From positions 45,003 to 109,002 of the forward strand of contig CAMDJV010000009.1 in NCBI GenBank assembly GCA_945901085.1: 64,000 nucleotides of DNA. Direction: 5' to 3'. This stretch comes from Rhodovarius crocodyli. Lineage in GTDB: Bacteria; Pseudomonadota; Alphaproteobacteria; Acetobacterales; Acetobacteraceae. Shown piece by piece: positions 1-8,793 of the stretch. The position numbers and the translations under genes were made by a program. How positions within the stretch are numbered: the first letter of the stretch is position 1; each line of letters begins with the position of its first letter. The notes beneath the pieces are model-generated. The model searched no databases, was not told the DNA's origin, and saw only the letters and a list, made by a program, of their open reading frames with translations.

Positions 1-173
1 AGGCGCTGCATGGTGTGACGGTGGCTCAGCCCCTGGGCGATATCCTCGCACAGGGCGCCCCAAAGCGTTTCATAAGGCACCGCCAGATGCGCGGCCCAGC
101 CCTGCCAGACGCGGGTCTCATCAACGAGAACGCCGCCGACATCGAAGACGAACCAGGCTTCGGCCGGCGGCAA
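1..173 (-). CDS. HAD-superfamily hydrolase, N-terminal fragment cut by window edge
   Basis: Only the N-terminal 57 or so codons are inside the window; the rest lies before position 1. The leftward translation contains a hydrophobic strand followed by DVGGVLVDE, the motif I signature of haloacid dehalogenase phosphatases, in which the first Asp is the nucleophile. No ATG or GTG lies in frame near the start. A TTG at 173, six residues before the hydrophobic strand, fits best and places the start six bases after the fabI stop. It is probably translated in one unit with fabI. The substrate cannot be told from this part. Confidence 0.7.
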   Translation of the reverse strand, partial: MPPAEAWFVFDVGGVLVDETRVWQGWAAHLAVPYETLWGALCEDIAQGLSHRHTMQR

Positions 174-178
174 GGCGC

Positions 179-1021
179 TCAGCTCTTCTCGATGGTCAAA
201 TCCGGCGCATCGGGGTGCTTCATGCCCACCAGATGGTAGCCGCAATCCACGTGATGCACCTCGCCGGTCACCCCGGCCGAGAGCGGGCTGAGGAAATACA
301 GCCCCGAGCCGCCCACCTCCTCCAGCGTCACATTCCGTCGCATGGGGGAATTATGCTGGTTCCATTTGAGGATATAGCCGAAATCGCCGATCCCGCTCGC
401 AGCCAAGGTCTTGATCGGGCCGGCGGAAATCGCGTTCACGCGGATCTGCCGCTCACCCAGATCGGCCGCCATATAGCGCACCGAGGCCTCCAGCGCCGCC
501 TTGGCCACGCCCATCACATTGTAATGCGGCACCCAACGCTCGGCGCCCAAATAACTGAGCGTGAGCATAGAGCCACCCTCCTTCATCATCGCCGCCGCCC
601 GCCGCCCGGTGGCCGCGAAGGAATAGCAAGAGATGTCCATCGCCTGGAGAAACGCCTCCCGCGGCGTATCAATGAAGCGACCGCGCAGGTAATCCTTATT
701 GGCGAAGCCAATGGCATGCACCAGGAAATCCAGCTCGCCCCAGCGTTCCTTCAGTGCATCGAAGGTGGCGTCGATCTGCGCGTCATCGCCCACATCGCAG
801 GGCAGCACGAGGTCGGAGCCGACCGAGGCGGCCAGCGGGCGCACCCGCTTCTCCAGCGCCTCACCTTGGAAGGTGAAGGCGAGTTCGGCCCCCTGCGCGG
901 CGCAGGCCTGGGCGATGGCCCAGGCGATCGAGCGATGATTGGCCACACCCATGATCAGGCCGCGGCGGCCGGCCATCAAATTTCCGGTGGGGATAGCAGC
1001 TTGGCTGACAGTGTCCGGCAT
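179..1021 (-). CDS. fabI: enoyl-[acyl-carrier-protein] reductase (NADH)
   Basis: This enzyme reduces the trans-2-enoyl-ACP double bond in the last step of each fatty acid elongation cycle, using NADH in the cytoplasm. From the ATG at 1021 the product is 280 aa, normal for FabI. It has the glycine-rich [10 protein letters not shown] nucleotide-binding start (residues 25-34) and the FabI-specific Y157/Y167/K174 arrangement (Y-x9-Y-x6-K), which separates it from ordinary SDR ketoreductases. An upstream ATG at 1072 would add 17 residues and run into the leader of the divergent pdxH, so I prefer 1021. It is transcribed away from pdxH with about 90 bases between the starts. Confidence 0.95.
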   Translation of the reverse strand: MPDTVSQAAIPTGNLMAGRRGLIMGVANHRSIAWAIAQACAAQGAELAFTFQGEALEKRVRPLAASVGSDLVLPCDVGDDAQIDATFDALKERWGELDFLVHAIGFANKDYLRGRFIDTPREAFLQAMDISCYSFAATGRRAAAMMKEGGSMLTLSYLGAERWVPHYNVMGVAKAALEASVRYMAADLGERQIRVNAISAGPIKTLAASGIGDFGYILKWNQHNSPMRRNVTLEEVGGSGLYFLSPLSAGVTGEVHHVDCGYHLVGMKHPDAPDLTIEKS

Positions 1022-1110
1022 GGTGCTCGCGGCTATGGTTGAAGAGGTGGGGTTGTGGTGGCACATGGCCATGGTCCGGGCAAGGCCCGGTTCATTTCTG
1101 GATATTTCGC

Positions 1111-1701
1111 ATGAGCCCCACGCCGCCCGCCGACCCCTATGCGATCTTCGCCGAATGGATGGCCGAGGCCACGGCCTCGGAGGTGAATGACCCCAATGCC
1201 ATGTGCCTGGCCACCTGCACGCCTGATGGAAGGCCGAGTGCGCGGATGGTGCTGCTCAAGGGCGTCGATCCGCGTGGTTTCGTCTTTTATACCAATCTCG
1301 AGAGCCGCAAGGGCTCGGAATTGGCTATAAATCCGCAGGCCGCGCTGTGTTTTCACTGGAAAAGCCTGGCCCGCTCCATTCGCGTGGAAGGCCAGGTGGA
1401 GAAGGTGACGGAGGCCGAGGCCGATGCCTATTACGCCAGCCGCTCCCGCGGGAGCCGGATCGGCGCCTGGGCATCGCGCCAGTCCCGCCCGTTGGAGGGG
1501 CGCTTCGCCCTGGAGAAGGCGGTGGCGGAATACACGATGAAATTCGGCATCAGCGAGATACCCCGGCCGGCGCATTGGTCGGGTTTTCGGGTGCTGCCGG
1601 CGCGAATCGAGTTCTGGCGCGACATGCCCTTCCGGCTGCATGAGCGGCGGGTCTTCACCGCCACTGCCGATGGCTGGGGCACCGAGGCGCTCTTCCCCTG
1701 A
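1111..1701 (+). CDS. pdxH: pyridoxamine 5'-phosphate oxidase
   Basis: PdxH oxidises pyridoxine or pyridoxamine 5'-phosphate to pyridoxal 5'-phosphate with FMN and O2. The 196-aa product carries the FMN-contacting segments RMVLLKG and GFVFYTN-ESRKG, and the C-terminal EFW/RLHERR region that binds substrate in this family. The reading frame is open further upstream (to 1039), but the ATG at 1111 gives the usual N-terminus before the first conserved segment. It is divergent from fabI, and its TGA overlaps the next ATG by one base, so the next gene is probably translated from the same message. Confidence 0.94.
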   Translation: MSPTPPADPYAIFAEWMAEATASEVNDPNAMCLATCTPDGRPSARMVLLKGVDPRGFVFYTNLESRKGSELAINPQAALCFHWKSLARSIRVEGQVEKVTEAEADAYYASRSRGSRIGAWASRQSRPLEGRFALEKAVAEYTMKFGISEIPRPAHWSGFRVLPARIEFWRDMPFRLHERRVFTATADGWGTEALFP

Positions 1702-3146
1702 TGGCCATTCCCGCCGCCCAGCGGGAGGTGGCGGATTTCCTCGCCGGTATTACCGGCCAGGGGGTGGTGGAGACGCATATCTCGGCGGTGTTTCTTGGCC
1801 GGGATGAGGTGCTGAAACTCAAAAAAGCGGTTGATTTCGGTTTTTTGAATTTTTTGTCGCTGGCCGAGCGCGGCCGGCTGATCGCCCATGAGCAGGCCCT
1901 GAATGCCCCCGCAGCGCCTGGGCTCTATCTCGGGCCGGTGGCCATCACCCGCGATCACGATGGCGCCCTGGCGCTGGGTGGCGCGGGCGAGGTGGTGGAT
2001 TGGGTGCTGCGGATGCGCCGGCTGCCAGCGGGTGACTTCCTCGATGCCCATGCCCCGCTCGACGGGCCAGGGCTCGATGCGCTGGCCGATGCGGTGGTGG
2101 CGCTGCACCAGGCCGCGCCCCAGCGCGCAGCCGGCGACCCTGGCACGCTGCTGGAGGGCAATCGCCAATCCGGCCTCAGCGCCGGCCTGCCGCCCGAGGC
2201 GGTGGCGGCATGGGCGGCGGCCGCCATCGCGCAGCTGCAGGCCCTCACCCCATGGCTGGCCTCGCGCCGGGCATTTCAGCGCCGCTGCCATGGCGATTTG
2301 CATCTGGGCAATCTCTGCCTGATCGAGGGCCGGCCCACGCCCTTCGACGCGCTGGAATTTTCCGAAGATCTGGCCAGCATCGACACCGGCTATGACCTCG
2401 CCTTCCTGCTGATGGACCTTGACCAACGCTGGGGCCGCGCCACCGCCAATCGGGTGATGAACCGCTACATCGCCCGCAGCGGCGATGTGGGCTTGCTGCG
2501 CGGGCTGCCACTCTGGCTTTCGATGCGCGCCTTCATCCGCGCCCATGTCACGGCGCGCAGCGGTGCTGATGCCACAGCCCTAATGGGGGCCGCCCTAGCC
2601 TATCTCAACCCGCCGCCGCCCCGGTTGGTGGCCATTGGCGGGCTGCAGGGGACCGGTAAATCCACCCTGGCGCGGGCCTTGGCACCAGGGCTGGGCGCTG
2701 CCCCCGGCGCGCTGGTCCTGCGCAGCGATGAATTGCGCAAACGCCGCGCCGGAATCGCCCCCGAAACGCCTCTGCCGCCCGAGGCCTACAGCGCCGAGGA
2801 GAGCGCCGCCGTCTTCGCCACCCTGCGCACCGAGGCTGCCGAGGCGCTCGCCGCCGGCCATGCCGTGGTGGCCGATGCTGTCTTCCAGCGCCCGGCGGAG
2901 CGCGATGCGCTCGCGGCCCTCTTCACCCCCTTCCAGGGTTTCTGGCTGGAGGCACCGCTCTCAGTGCTGCAGGCGCGGATCAAAGCCCGGCACAATGACG
3001 CATCGGACGCGAACATCGCCGTTCTGCAAGCCACCGCCGCGCGCGATTGCGGGCCCATCGACTGGGCCCGGCTGGACGCCACCGCCGATGCGCAGGCCGC
3101 GGCCCGCAAGATGCTGCTGGACGCACCCCCTGCCGCTTCGCCATAA
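1701..3146 (+). CDS. fused aminoglycoside phosphotransferase-like / P-loop kinase protein
   Basis: A 481-aa two-domain protein. The N-terminal half has a kinase-fold signature, HGDLHLGN at about residue 197 followed by FDALEF and DLAFLLMDL, as in aminoglycoside/choline phosphotransferases. The C-terminal half is a small P-loop kinase with Walker A GLQGTGKST near residues 315-322 (Lys320). This pairing is a known family of predicted bifunctional proteins whose natural substrate is not established. The ATG overlaps the pdxH stop (TGATG). It might phosphorylate a metabolite, but nothing in the sequence shows which; I would not call it a resistance enzyme. Confidence 0.85.
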   Translation: MAIPAAQREVADFLAGITGQGVVETHISAVFLGRDEVLKLKKAVDFGFLNFLSLAERGRLIAHEQALNAPAAPGLYLGPVAITRDHDGALALGGAGEVVDWVLRMRRLPAGDFLDAHAPLDGPGLDALADAVVALHQAAPQRAAGDPGTLLEGNRQSGLSAGLPPEAVAAWAAAAIAQLQALTPWLASRRAFQRRCHGDLHLGNLCLIEGRPTPFDALEFSEDLASIDTGYDLAFLLMDLDQRWGRATANRVMNRYIARSGDVGLLRGLPLWLSMRAFIRAHVTARSGADATALMGAALAYLNPPPPRLVAIGGLQGTGKSTLARALAPGLGAAPGALVLRSDELRKRRAGIAPETPLPPEAYSAEESAAVFATLRTEAAEALAAGHAVVADAVFQRPAERDALAALFTPFQGFWLEAPLSVLQARIKARHNDASDANIAVLQATAARDCGPIDWARLDATADAQAAARKMLLDAPPAASP

Positions 3147-3177
3147 CGGCTGCTCAAAGGGTTCGAGGGAGAAAAAC

Positions 3178-4056
3178 ATGGCATTCCGTCGATTGCTGGT
3201 GCCGCTGACCGGCACCGCCGCGGGCGAGGCCGCCATCGCGACCGCGCTGATGACAGCGCGCATCTGGGGCGCGCATGTGCATTGCCTGCATGTGCGGGTG
3301 GATGCGCGCGATGTCGCACCCTTGGCAGGCGAAGGCCTCTCGGGCGCGATGATCGAGGAGATGATGGCCGCCACCGAGCGCGAATCCGGCGAACGCGCCA
3401 ACCGCGTGAAGGCGCTGTTCGACCGCATGGCCGGCGCTTTGGGCGATGTGACCCTGGCTGACAGCGCCGAGGTGGCGAATAAGACCGATGGCGTCACCCT
3501 CTCCTTCGAGAGCATTGCCGGGCGGGAAGAGGATGTGGTGGCGCAGCAATCGCGCCTTTATGACCTGGCCGTGGTGCCGCATCCGGAGGCCGATGAGGAT
3601 GTCTCCTCCTCCGATGCGCTGCACGCCGTGCTGTTCGATTCCGGCCGGCCGGTGCTGATCGCGCCACGCCGCGCACCCGCCTCCATCGGCACGCGCATCT
3701 GCTGTGCCTGGAATGGCACGGCCGAGAGTGCCGCCGCCATGGCCGCAGCCCTGCCCTGGCTGCATCAGAGCAATGCCTGCCGCGTGCTCTATGCCGATGA
3801 ATACCAGCGCCGTGGGCCGAAGGTGGAGGGCATCATGTCCTACCTGCACTGGCATGGCGTGGATGCCGGCAGCCAGATGTTCAAGCCAGCCAACAGGGAT
3901 GTCGGCGCTGGGCTGCTAGGGGCGGTGGCCGATTACAATGCCGATTTGCTTTGCATGGGCGCCTATAGCCATTCGCGCATCCGCCAACTGATCCTGGGCG
4001 GCGTGACGCGGCATGTGCTGGAGAAGAGCGAGATTCCCGTCCTGATGTGTCGGTGA
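3178..4056 (+). CDS. universal stress protein, two UspA-like domains
   Basis: A 292-aa cytoplasmic protein that begins with the UspA-type strand FRRLLVPLTGT. It ends with LCMGAYSHSRIRQLILGG and a valine-rich tail, the typical ATP-binding G-x2-G-x(9)-S/T region of the second domain. The length fits a tandem Usp protein with a diverged first domain. A good ribosome site, GAGGGAG, lies eight bases before the ATG at 3178; the frame is open much further upstream but overlaps the previous gene. The role is likely stress survival, with the specific trigger unknown. Confidence 0.88.
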   Translation: MAFRRLLVPLTGTAAGEAAIATALMTARIWGAHVHCLHVRVDARDVAPLAGEGLSGAMIEEMMAATERESGERANRVKALFDRMAGALGDVTLADSAEVANKTDGVTLSFESIAGREEDVVAQQSRLYDLAVVPHPEADEDVSSSDALHAVLFDSGRPVLIAPRRAPASIGTRICCAWNGTAESAAAMAAALPWLHQSNACRVLYADEYQRRGPKVEGIMSYLHWHGVDAGSQMFKPANRDVGAGLLGAVADYNADLLCMGAYSHSRIRQLILGGVTRHVLEKSEIPVLMCR

Positions 4057-4625
4057 TTCTGGTTCGACCGGCGCGCGAGCACCTGCCGGCCTATTGGGCG
4101 GCGCTGGAGCGCGGCTGGTCACCAGACCTGATCACCCCGCGCGAGACGGCGCTGCATGAACTGCGCTTCATCGCCGAGGACCCGGAGGGCTTTCTCGACG
4201 CGCTCGATGATCCGTCGGCGAAAAACGGCCCGGTGACATTTCCAGACGGCAGCACCAGGCCGCGCCTGCCCAGCTTCCGCCGTTGGATGTGGGATGGCGG
4301 GTTCTGCGGCGCGATCGACTTTCGCTGGCAGCACGGCACGCCGGCCCTGCCGCCCCATATCCTGGGGCATATCGGCTATAATGTGGTGGGCTGGAAGCGC
4401 CGGCAGGGTATTGCCACCCGCGCGCTGGGGCTGCTGCTGGTTGAGATCGCACCGCTGGGGCTGCCTTATGTCGAGGTGACGACAGAGCCCGAGAATACCG
4501 GCTCCATCGCGGTGATCGAGGCCAATGGCGGGGTTTTTATCGAGACCTTCACTAAGGATGCCGCCTATTCTGGCGGGCCGGGCCTTCGCTATAGCATCAC
4601 GCTATCGGCCGGAGGCGCAGGATGA
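4047..4625 (+). CDS. GNAT-family N-acetyltransferase
   Basis: A 192-aa protein overlapping the end of the stress protein gene by ten bases. The fold is that of GNAT acetyltransferases. HILGHIGYNVVGWKRRQG, around residues 107-124, matches the strand 4/acetyl-CoA loop (GYxVxxxxRxxG) region, and VEVTTEPENTGSIAVIEANGG matches the NxxSxxxxEKxGF region near the C-terminus. These proteins move an acetyl group from acetyl-CoA to an amine; the substrate is not visible here. It sits between the Usp and pirin genes in one rightward run. Confidence 0.82.
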   Translation: MSVILVRPAREHLPAYWAALERGWSPDLITPRETALHELRFIAEDPEGFLDALDDPSAKNGPVTFPDGSTRPRLPSFRRWMWDGGFCGAIDFRWQHGTPALPPHILGHIGYNVVGWKRRQGIATRALGLLLVEIAPLGLPYVEVTTEPENTGSIAVIEANGGVFIETFTKDAAYSGGPGLRYSITLSAGGAG

Positions 4626-4671
4626 ATGCCGCGATCACGGCCACCAAGCACAGCAGGGGATTACCAGCAGC

Positions 4672-5373
4672 ATGATCGACATCCGGCCCTTCAACACCCT
4701 CGGCGCGGCCGATTTCGGCTGGCTGAAGGCCAAGCACCACTTCTCCTTCGGCCATTACCGCGACCCCGCGCGCGACCATTGGGGCAATCTGCGTGTCTGG
4801 AATGATGACGAGATCGCCCCAGGCAAGGGCTTTGCGCCACACCCCCACCGCGACATGGAAATCATCACCTATGTTCGCCAGGGCGCCATCACCCATCGCG
4901 ACAATATGGGCAATGAGGGCCGCACCGAGGCGGGCGACGTGCAGATCATGTCCGCCGGCACCGGCGTGACGCATAGCGAGTATAATCTCGAACCCGAGAC
5001 CACCAAAATCTTCCAGATCTGGATCATGCCCGACCGCATCGGCGCCACGCCGAACTGGGGCGCCAAGACCTTCCCCAAGGCGGCGCGCGAGGCCGGCTTC
5101 GAGGTGCTGGCCAGCGGCCGTGATGGCGATCTGGGCGCGCTGCCGATCAACGCCGATGCGGCGGTGATGGCCACGACGCTCAGCCCCGGCCAGACCCTTA
5201 TCCAACCCCTCGCACCGGGGCGCGTGGCCTATCTGGTGCCTGCCCGTGGCAGCGTGACGGTGAATGGCGTGACACTGAACCCGCGGGACGGGGCGGCGAT
5301 ACGTGACGAGGCGGAGTTGCGCATCATTGCCGAGGACGAGGCCGAGTTGGTGATGGTGGAGGCCGCTGGCTGA
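4672..5373 (+). CDS. pirin family protein
   Basis: A 233-aa bicupin-type protein. The N-terminal cupin holds the pirin metal ligands: HPHRDME near residue 61, a histidine in the following strand, and the TGVTHSEYN segment that supplies the last His/Glu. Pirins bind Fe or similar metals, and some have quercetinase activity; others act as cofactors of regulators or enzymes. The ATG at 4672 gives the standard MIDIRPFN-like start just after the acetyltransferase. The function in this organism cannot be chosen from sequence. Confidence 0.9.
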   Translation: MIDIRPFNTLGAADFGWLKAKHHFSFGHYRDPARDHWGNLRVWNDDEIAPGKGFAPHPHRDMEIITYVRQGAITHRDNMGNEGRTEAGDVQIMSAGTGVTHSEYNLEPETTKIFQIWIMPDRIGATPNWGAKTFPKAAREAGFEVLASGRDGDLGALPINADAAVMATTLSPGQTLIQPLAPGRVAYLVPARGSVTVNGVTLNPRDGAAIRDEAELRIIAEDEAELVMVEAAG

Positions 5374-5426
5374 GCCGACCCGAACGGGTCTTGCCAGCGG
5401 CACGGGCTTGCCCCAACTCGGGGCGC

Positions 5427-6371
5427 ATGAGCATTGCGATCATCGGCGCCGGCATGGCCGGCATTTCCTGCGCCCGGGCGCTGCGTGAGGCGGGGCGCCA
5501 GGTGGTGCTCTTCGACAAGGGCCGCGCCGCCGGCGGCCGAATGGCCACCAAGCGCATGGCGCTGGGCGAGGCGACCATCCGCATCGATCACGGCGCGCAA
5601 TACATCACCGCACGGGATGGAGGCTTCGCTTCGCTGCTGCAGGGCCAGGGTGTCGCCGCCTGGCCGGAGGCGGGGCGATTTGTGCCGCTGCCCGCCATGT
5701 CGGCCCTGCCACGGGCACTGGCCCAGGGGCTGGATATCCAACTCGGCCGGCATGTTTCAGCGCTGCGCCGCCAAGGCGGGCAATGGATGATCGAGCACCT
5801 GCCAGCCGATGCCGTGCGGCCCGGCCGCCCGCTGCCGGACCTTGCAGCAGAGGCCGCAGGCCCCTTCGATGCCGTGGCGGTGGCACTGCCCGCCCCCCAG
5901 GCCGCCCCTTTGTTGCAACCGGTGGCGCCCGCCCTCGCCGCCGCGCTGGAGGGGGTGGAATACGCCCCCTGCTGGACCTGGCTTGCGGTATTCGCCGCGC
6001 GGCTCGACCTGCCTGATGTGCTGCGGCCAGAGACCGGGCCAATCGGCTGGGCAGCGCGCAACAATGCCAAGCCGGGCCGCCAGGCGCAGGAGGCCTGGGT
6101 GGTGCAGGCCGGCCCGGAATGGTCACGCGCCCATCTTGAGGACAAGGTGGGGGATGTGGCGGCGGGCTTGCGCGCCGCACTCGGCGCCCCGGCTCCCCTG
6201 ACCGAAGTCACCCATCGCTGGCGCTACTCGCTGGTGGAGCGTGCCCTGGGCCGCCCCTGCCTGTGGGATGGGGCAGCCGGGCTCGGCCTGGCCGGGGATT
6301 ATTGCCTGGAGGGGCGGGTGGAGGCGGCCTTCCTCTCCGGCCAGGCGCTGGCGCGGGCCATGATAGCATGA
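5427..6371 (+). CDS. renalase-like NAD(P)/FAD-dependent oxidoreductase
   Basis: A 314-aa flavoprotein. It opens with the dinucleotide-binding fingerprint AIIGAGMAGISCA followed by an acidic residue at the end of the second strand (LFDKGRAAGGRMAT), then DHGAQYITAR, the flavin-side motif of renalase-type amine oxidases. The C-terminus has the second FAD motif (GLAGDYCLEG then a VEAAFLSG helix). Bacterial relatives oxidise mis-reduced dihydropyridine nucleotides, so housekeeping of NAD(P)H isomers is a reasonable guess. Its TGA overlaps the next ATG (ATGA). Confidence 0.85.
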   Translation: MSIAIIGAGMAGISCARALREAGRQVVLFDKGRAAGGRMATKRMALGEATIRIDHGAQYITARDGGFASLLQGQGVAAWPEAGRFVPLPAMSALPRALAQGLDIQLGRHVSALRRQGGQWMIEHLPADAVRPGRPLPDLAAEAAGPFDAVAVALPAPQAAPLLQPVAPALAAALEGVEYAPCWTWLAVFAARLDLPDVLRPETGPIGWAARNNAKPGRQAQEAWVVQAGPEWSRAHLEDKVGDVAAGLRAALGAPAPLTEVTHRWRYSLVERALGRPCLWDGAAGLGLAGDYCLEGRVEAAFLSGQALARAMIA

Positions 6372-6955
6372 ATATCCAGCTCCCCCGCCCCGCCCATGCG
6401 CATGATCTGGAGGCGGCGCGCGAGGCCGCCTTCGCCCTGCTGGCGCGCGGCGCGGCCGATAGGCGCAGCCCCATTCACACGCCAAACTTGGCCACCATCG
6501 GCGCCGATGGCGCGCCCAGGCTGCGCACCCTGGTGCTGCGCAGCTTTGACCCCGCCAGCCGCAGCCTGCGCCTGCACACCGACCGCAGAAGTGAAAAGGC
6601 GTCGGAAATCATCGCCGACCCCCGCGTCTCGCTGCATGGCTATGACCCTGAGCAGCGCATCCAGCTTCGCTTGCAATGCCTGGCCAGCCTGCATTGCGAT
6701 GACGCTGTGGCCGAGGCCGGCTGGAATGCGAGCCGCGATTTCTCCCGCATGTGCTACGCTATCACCCCAGGCCCCGGCCACTCAGCCGCAGCGCCGCCAC
6801 CGGCACCCACCGATGCGGTGTCAGGACGAGAGAATTTTGCGGTGATTCAATTGATATTCAACGAGATGGAATGGCTCTGGCTGGCCGCTGATGGCCATAG
6901 GCGGGCGCGCTTCACCTGGGGGCAGCAGCCCATCGCCACCTGGCTGGTGCCATGA
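6368..6955 (+). CDS. pyridoxamine 5'-phosphate oxidase-like flavin-binding protein (Alr4036 type)
   Basis: A 195-aa split-barrel protein with a PNPOx-like N-terminal half: a strand with LATIGADGAPRLRTLVLR, then LHTDRRSEKASEI, which resembles the FMN-phosphate binding segment. It lacks the PdxH substrate tail and ends in an aromatic EMEWLWLAADGHRRARF strand, as in the Alr4036 group. The window already has a proper pdxH at 1111, so this is more likely a different flavin or heme-handling enzyme. Start and stop overlap both neighbours by four bases (ATGA), showing tight translational coupling. Confidence 0.75.
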   Translation: MNIQLPRPAHAHDLEAAREAAFALLARGAADRRSPIHTPNLATIGADGAPRLRTLVLRSFDPASRSLRLHTDRRSEKASEIIADPRVSLHGYDPEQRIQLRLQCLASLHCDDAVAEAGWNASRDFSRMCYAITPGPGHSAAAPPPAPTDAVSGRENFAVIQLIFNEMEWLWLAADGHRRARFTWGQQPIATWLVP

Positions 6956-7209
6956 ACCTCGCCACCATCACGGAAGAGATCATGCGGCAGGTCGAGGCGC
7001 GCGGCCCGGGCAAAAGCATCTGCCCCAGCGAAGTCGCCCAGGCGCTCGCCCCCGACGCCTGGCGCGGCTTGCTCACCCTGGTGCGCCAGGCTGCCGCCGC
7101 CCTGGCCACCGAGGGCCAGATTGACATATTGCGTAAGGGCAAGCCTGTGGCGCCCGAGGATATGCGCGGCGTCATCCGCCTCGCCATTCGCCAGAAGGAG
7201 CCTGAATGA
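6952..7209 (+). CDS. small DUF3253-like protein
   Basis: An 85-aa protein beginning in the ATGA overlap with the upstream gene. Its core, GKSICPSEVAQAL followed by a Trp-Arg and a VRQAAAALA helix and KGKPV, matches the DUF3253 family as I know it. This is a small winged-helix-like domain of unknown function often found next to flavin-binding proteins. No catalytic residues stand out. It also overlaps the next gene by four bases, so it is the middle member of a coupled run of three. Confidence 0.75.
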   Translation: MNLATITEEIMRQVEARGPGKSICPSEVAQALAPDAWRGLLTLVRQAAAALATEGQIDILRKGKPVAPEDMRGVIRLAIRQKEPE

Positions 7210-7646
7210 CCTCGATCACCGCCCTGCTCAGCCGTGGCGCCACCGGGTTGGAGGCCGCAAGCCCGCTGGAATTCGCCTCCCTCGTGCTGCCGCGCTCTCC
7301 CAATACCTGCCTGGCCGCGCCGGGCTGGCATCCTGGCTTCAAGCATCTCGAAACCCCGATCTACCCGGTCTCCACCGCCCGGCTCTTCGAGGTTCTGGGC
7401 CGGGTCGCCGGGGAATTCCCCCGCACCTATCCGCGCGGGAACTGGCCGGAGCGCCTCCAGGCGCAATGGGTGGAGCGCAGCCAGATCATGAACTACCCCG
7501 ACATCATCGTGGCCGAGGTGGTGGCCGCGCCCAATGGCGGGGCAGGGCTGTTCATCTATTCGCACAGCCTGTTCGGCTGGTCCGATATGGGGGTGAACCG
7601 GGCGCGGGTGGATCGCTGGCTGGCGGCCTTGATGCGCGCGGCCTGA
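7206..7646 (+). CDS. DUF1499 family protein
   Basis: A 146-aa protein with the DUF1499 layout: RSPNTCLAAP near the N-terminus, then a WVERSQ strand and the closing YSHSLFGWSDMGVNRARVDRWL segment. There is no signal peptide or membrane helix in this version. The biochemical role of the family is unknown. It ends five bases before the stop of the leftward nicotinate phosphoribosyltransferase gene, closing this operon. Confidence 0.78.
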   Translation: MTSITALLSRGATGLEAASPLEFASLVLPRSPNTCLAAPGWHPGFKHLETPIYPVSTARLFEVLGRVAGEFPRTYPRGNWPERLQAQWVERSQIMNYPDIIVAEVVAAPNGGAGLFIYSHSLFGWSDMGVNRARVDRWLAALMRAA

Positions 7647-7650
7647 AGGA

Positions 7651-8793
7651 TCAGTCGCGCCGGGCGCGCGTCTCGGCGTGACGCAGCAGGAATTCGCGGC
7701 CCAGCTTCACCCGCGGCGTGCCATCATATTCGACGATATCGGCGGTGGCGTAGGTCTCGCTCCAGATATCGGGGATGAAGCTGCCGGTGCCCACGACATC
7801 AACCGGTGCGCGCGCCTCGGCCATCACCCGGCACTTGCCCACGCCAAAGCCCGAGGAGGCGACGATGCGCACGGCGGAAAACCCCGCCGCATCCAGCGCC
7901 TCGCGCACACGCCAGACGGCGGCTGCGGAAACCCCGGTGCCCACGAGGTGGCGCAGCTCCGTCTCGCTGCGGTAACGGCGCACCGCAGCCGGGGCGTGGC
8001 GTTCCAGCACGGCGTAGCTTTCCGCCGGGTCCAGCCCCTCCAGGAAGCGGCCGCCATGGGTGTCGAGGCGCAGCGCCATGCGGCCTGCGGCGGCGAGGGT
8101 GGCAAAGCGGTGGCACACCTCCAGCCCATCCGTCACCTCGCGGCCGAAATAATCCACCAGCACGGTCAGCCCCTCATCGGGGAAGGTCGCATGGAACATT
8201 TCCGCCGCGCGCAGGGTGCTGCCGGCATAGCCGATAAGCGCATGCGGCATGGTGCCGCGCCCGGCATTCTCGCCAAACCAATGCGCCGTGCCATTGGTGG
8301 CATTGCCAACAAAGCCCTTAGCACCCTCGCGCTGCGCCGCCTGGCTGCCCACGCTGGCGGCATAGGCCATCATATCCTGCATCTCGGCCCCGGCGCAGTG
8401 CCGGGCATCCATCGCCAGGAAGGCGGATTGCGGCAATTCCAGGCTCATCTGATAGGCGTTGTGCGCCGCCACACAGGCCGCGCCGAGCTTTTGCAGATAC
8501 AGCGTCTCCAGATCCGCCAGCTTGGCAAAGGAGCCGGTGAGGTAGAGCAGCGGGTCACCAGCGCCGACCCATTCGCCCTCCTTATGCACCAATTCGATAT
8601 CGAAGGCGGTGTCGCGCTCGGCTGCCACGGCGCGCAACCAATCCACCGCGATGCGCGGCGCCGAGATCACCGGCCGGCGGAGGAAAACCGCGTAGGTCAC
8701 CCGCGCATCGCCGAATTTCTCGACGATGCTGCGGGTGCGGTTGAAATAGACATCGGTGCGATCAGCGATCGCCCGATCGGTGACACCGCTCAT
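7651..8793 (-). CDS. pncB: nicotinate phosphoribosyltransferase
   Basis: This enzyme joins nicotinate to PRPP in the NAD salvage (Preiss-Handler) pathway. The 380-aa length and the regions [39 protein letters not shown] and [10 protein letters not shown] fit the short NAPRTase form, with ADRTDVYF at the N-terminus and the phosphate-binding ASSGFG near the C-terminus. The ATG at 8793 overlaps the stop of the DAHP synthase gene by four bases, which fixes the start although the frame extends upstream. Confidence 0.88.
   Translation of the reverse strand: MSGVTDRAIADRTDVYFNRTRSIVEKFGDARVTYAVFLRRPVISAPRIAVDWLRAVAAERDTAFDIELVHKEGEWVGAGDPLLYLTGSFAKLADLETLYLQKLGAACVAAHNAYQMSLELPQSAFLAMDARHCAGAEMQDMMAYAASVGSQAAQREGAKGFVGNATNGTAHWFGENAGRGTMPHALIGYAGSTLRAAEMFHATFPDEGLTVLVDYFGREVTDGLEVCHRFATLAAAGRMALRLDTHGGRFLEGLDPAESYAVLERHAPAAVRRYRSETELRHLVGTGVSAAAVWRVREALDAAGFSAVRIVASSGFGVGKCRVMAEARAPVDVVGTGSFIPDIWSETYATADIVEYDGTPRVKLGREFLLRHAETRARRD

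Noticed and set aside
1701..3146. Calling the phosphotransferase/kinase fusion an aminoglycoside resistance gene
   Set aside because: The HGD-type kinase motif is shared by many metabolic kinases, and the fused P-loop kinase form is not a known resistance enzyme.
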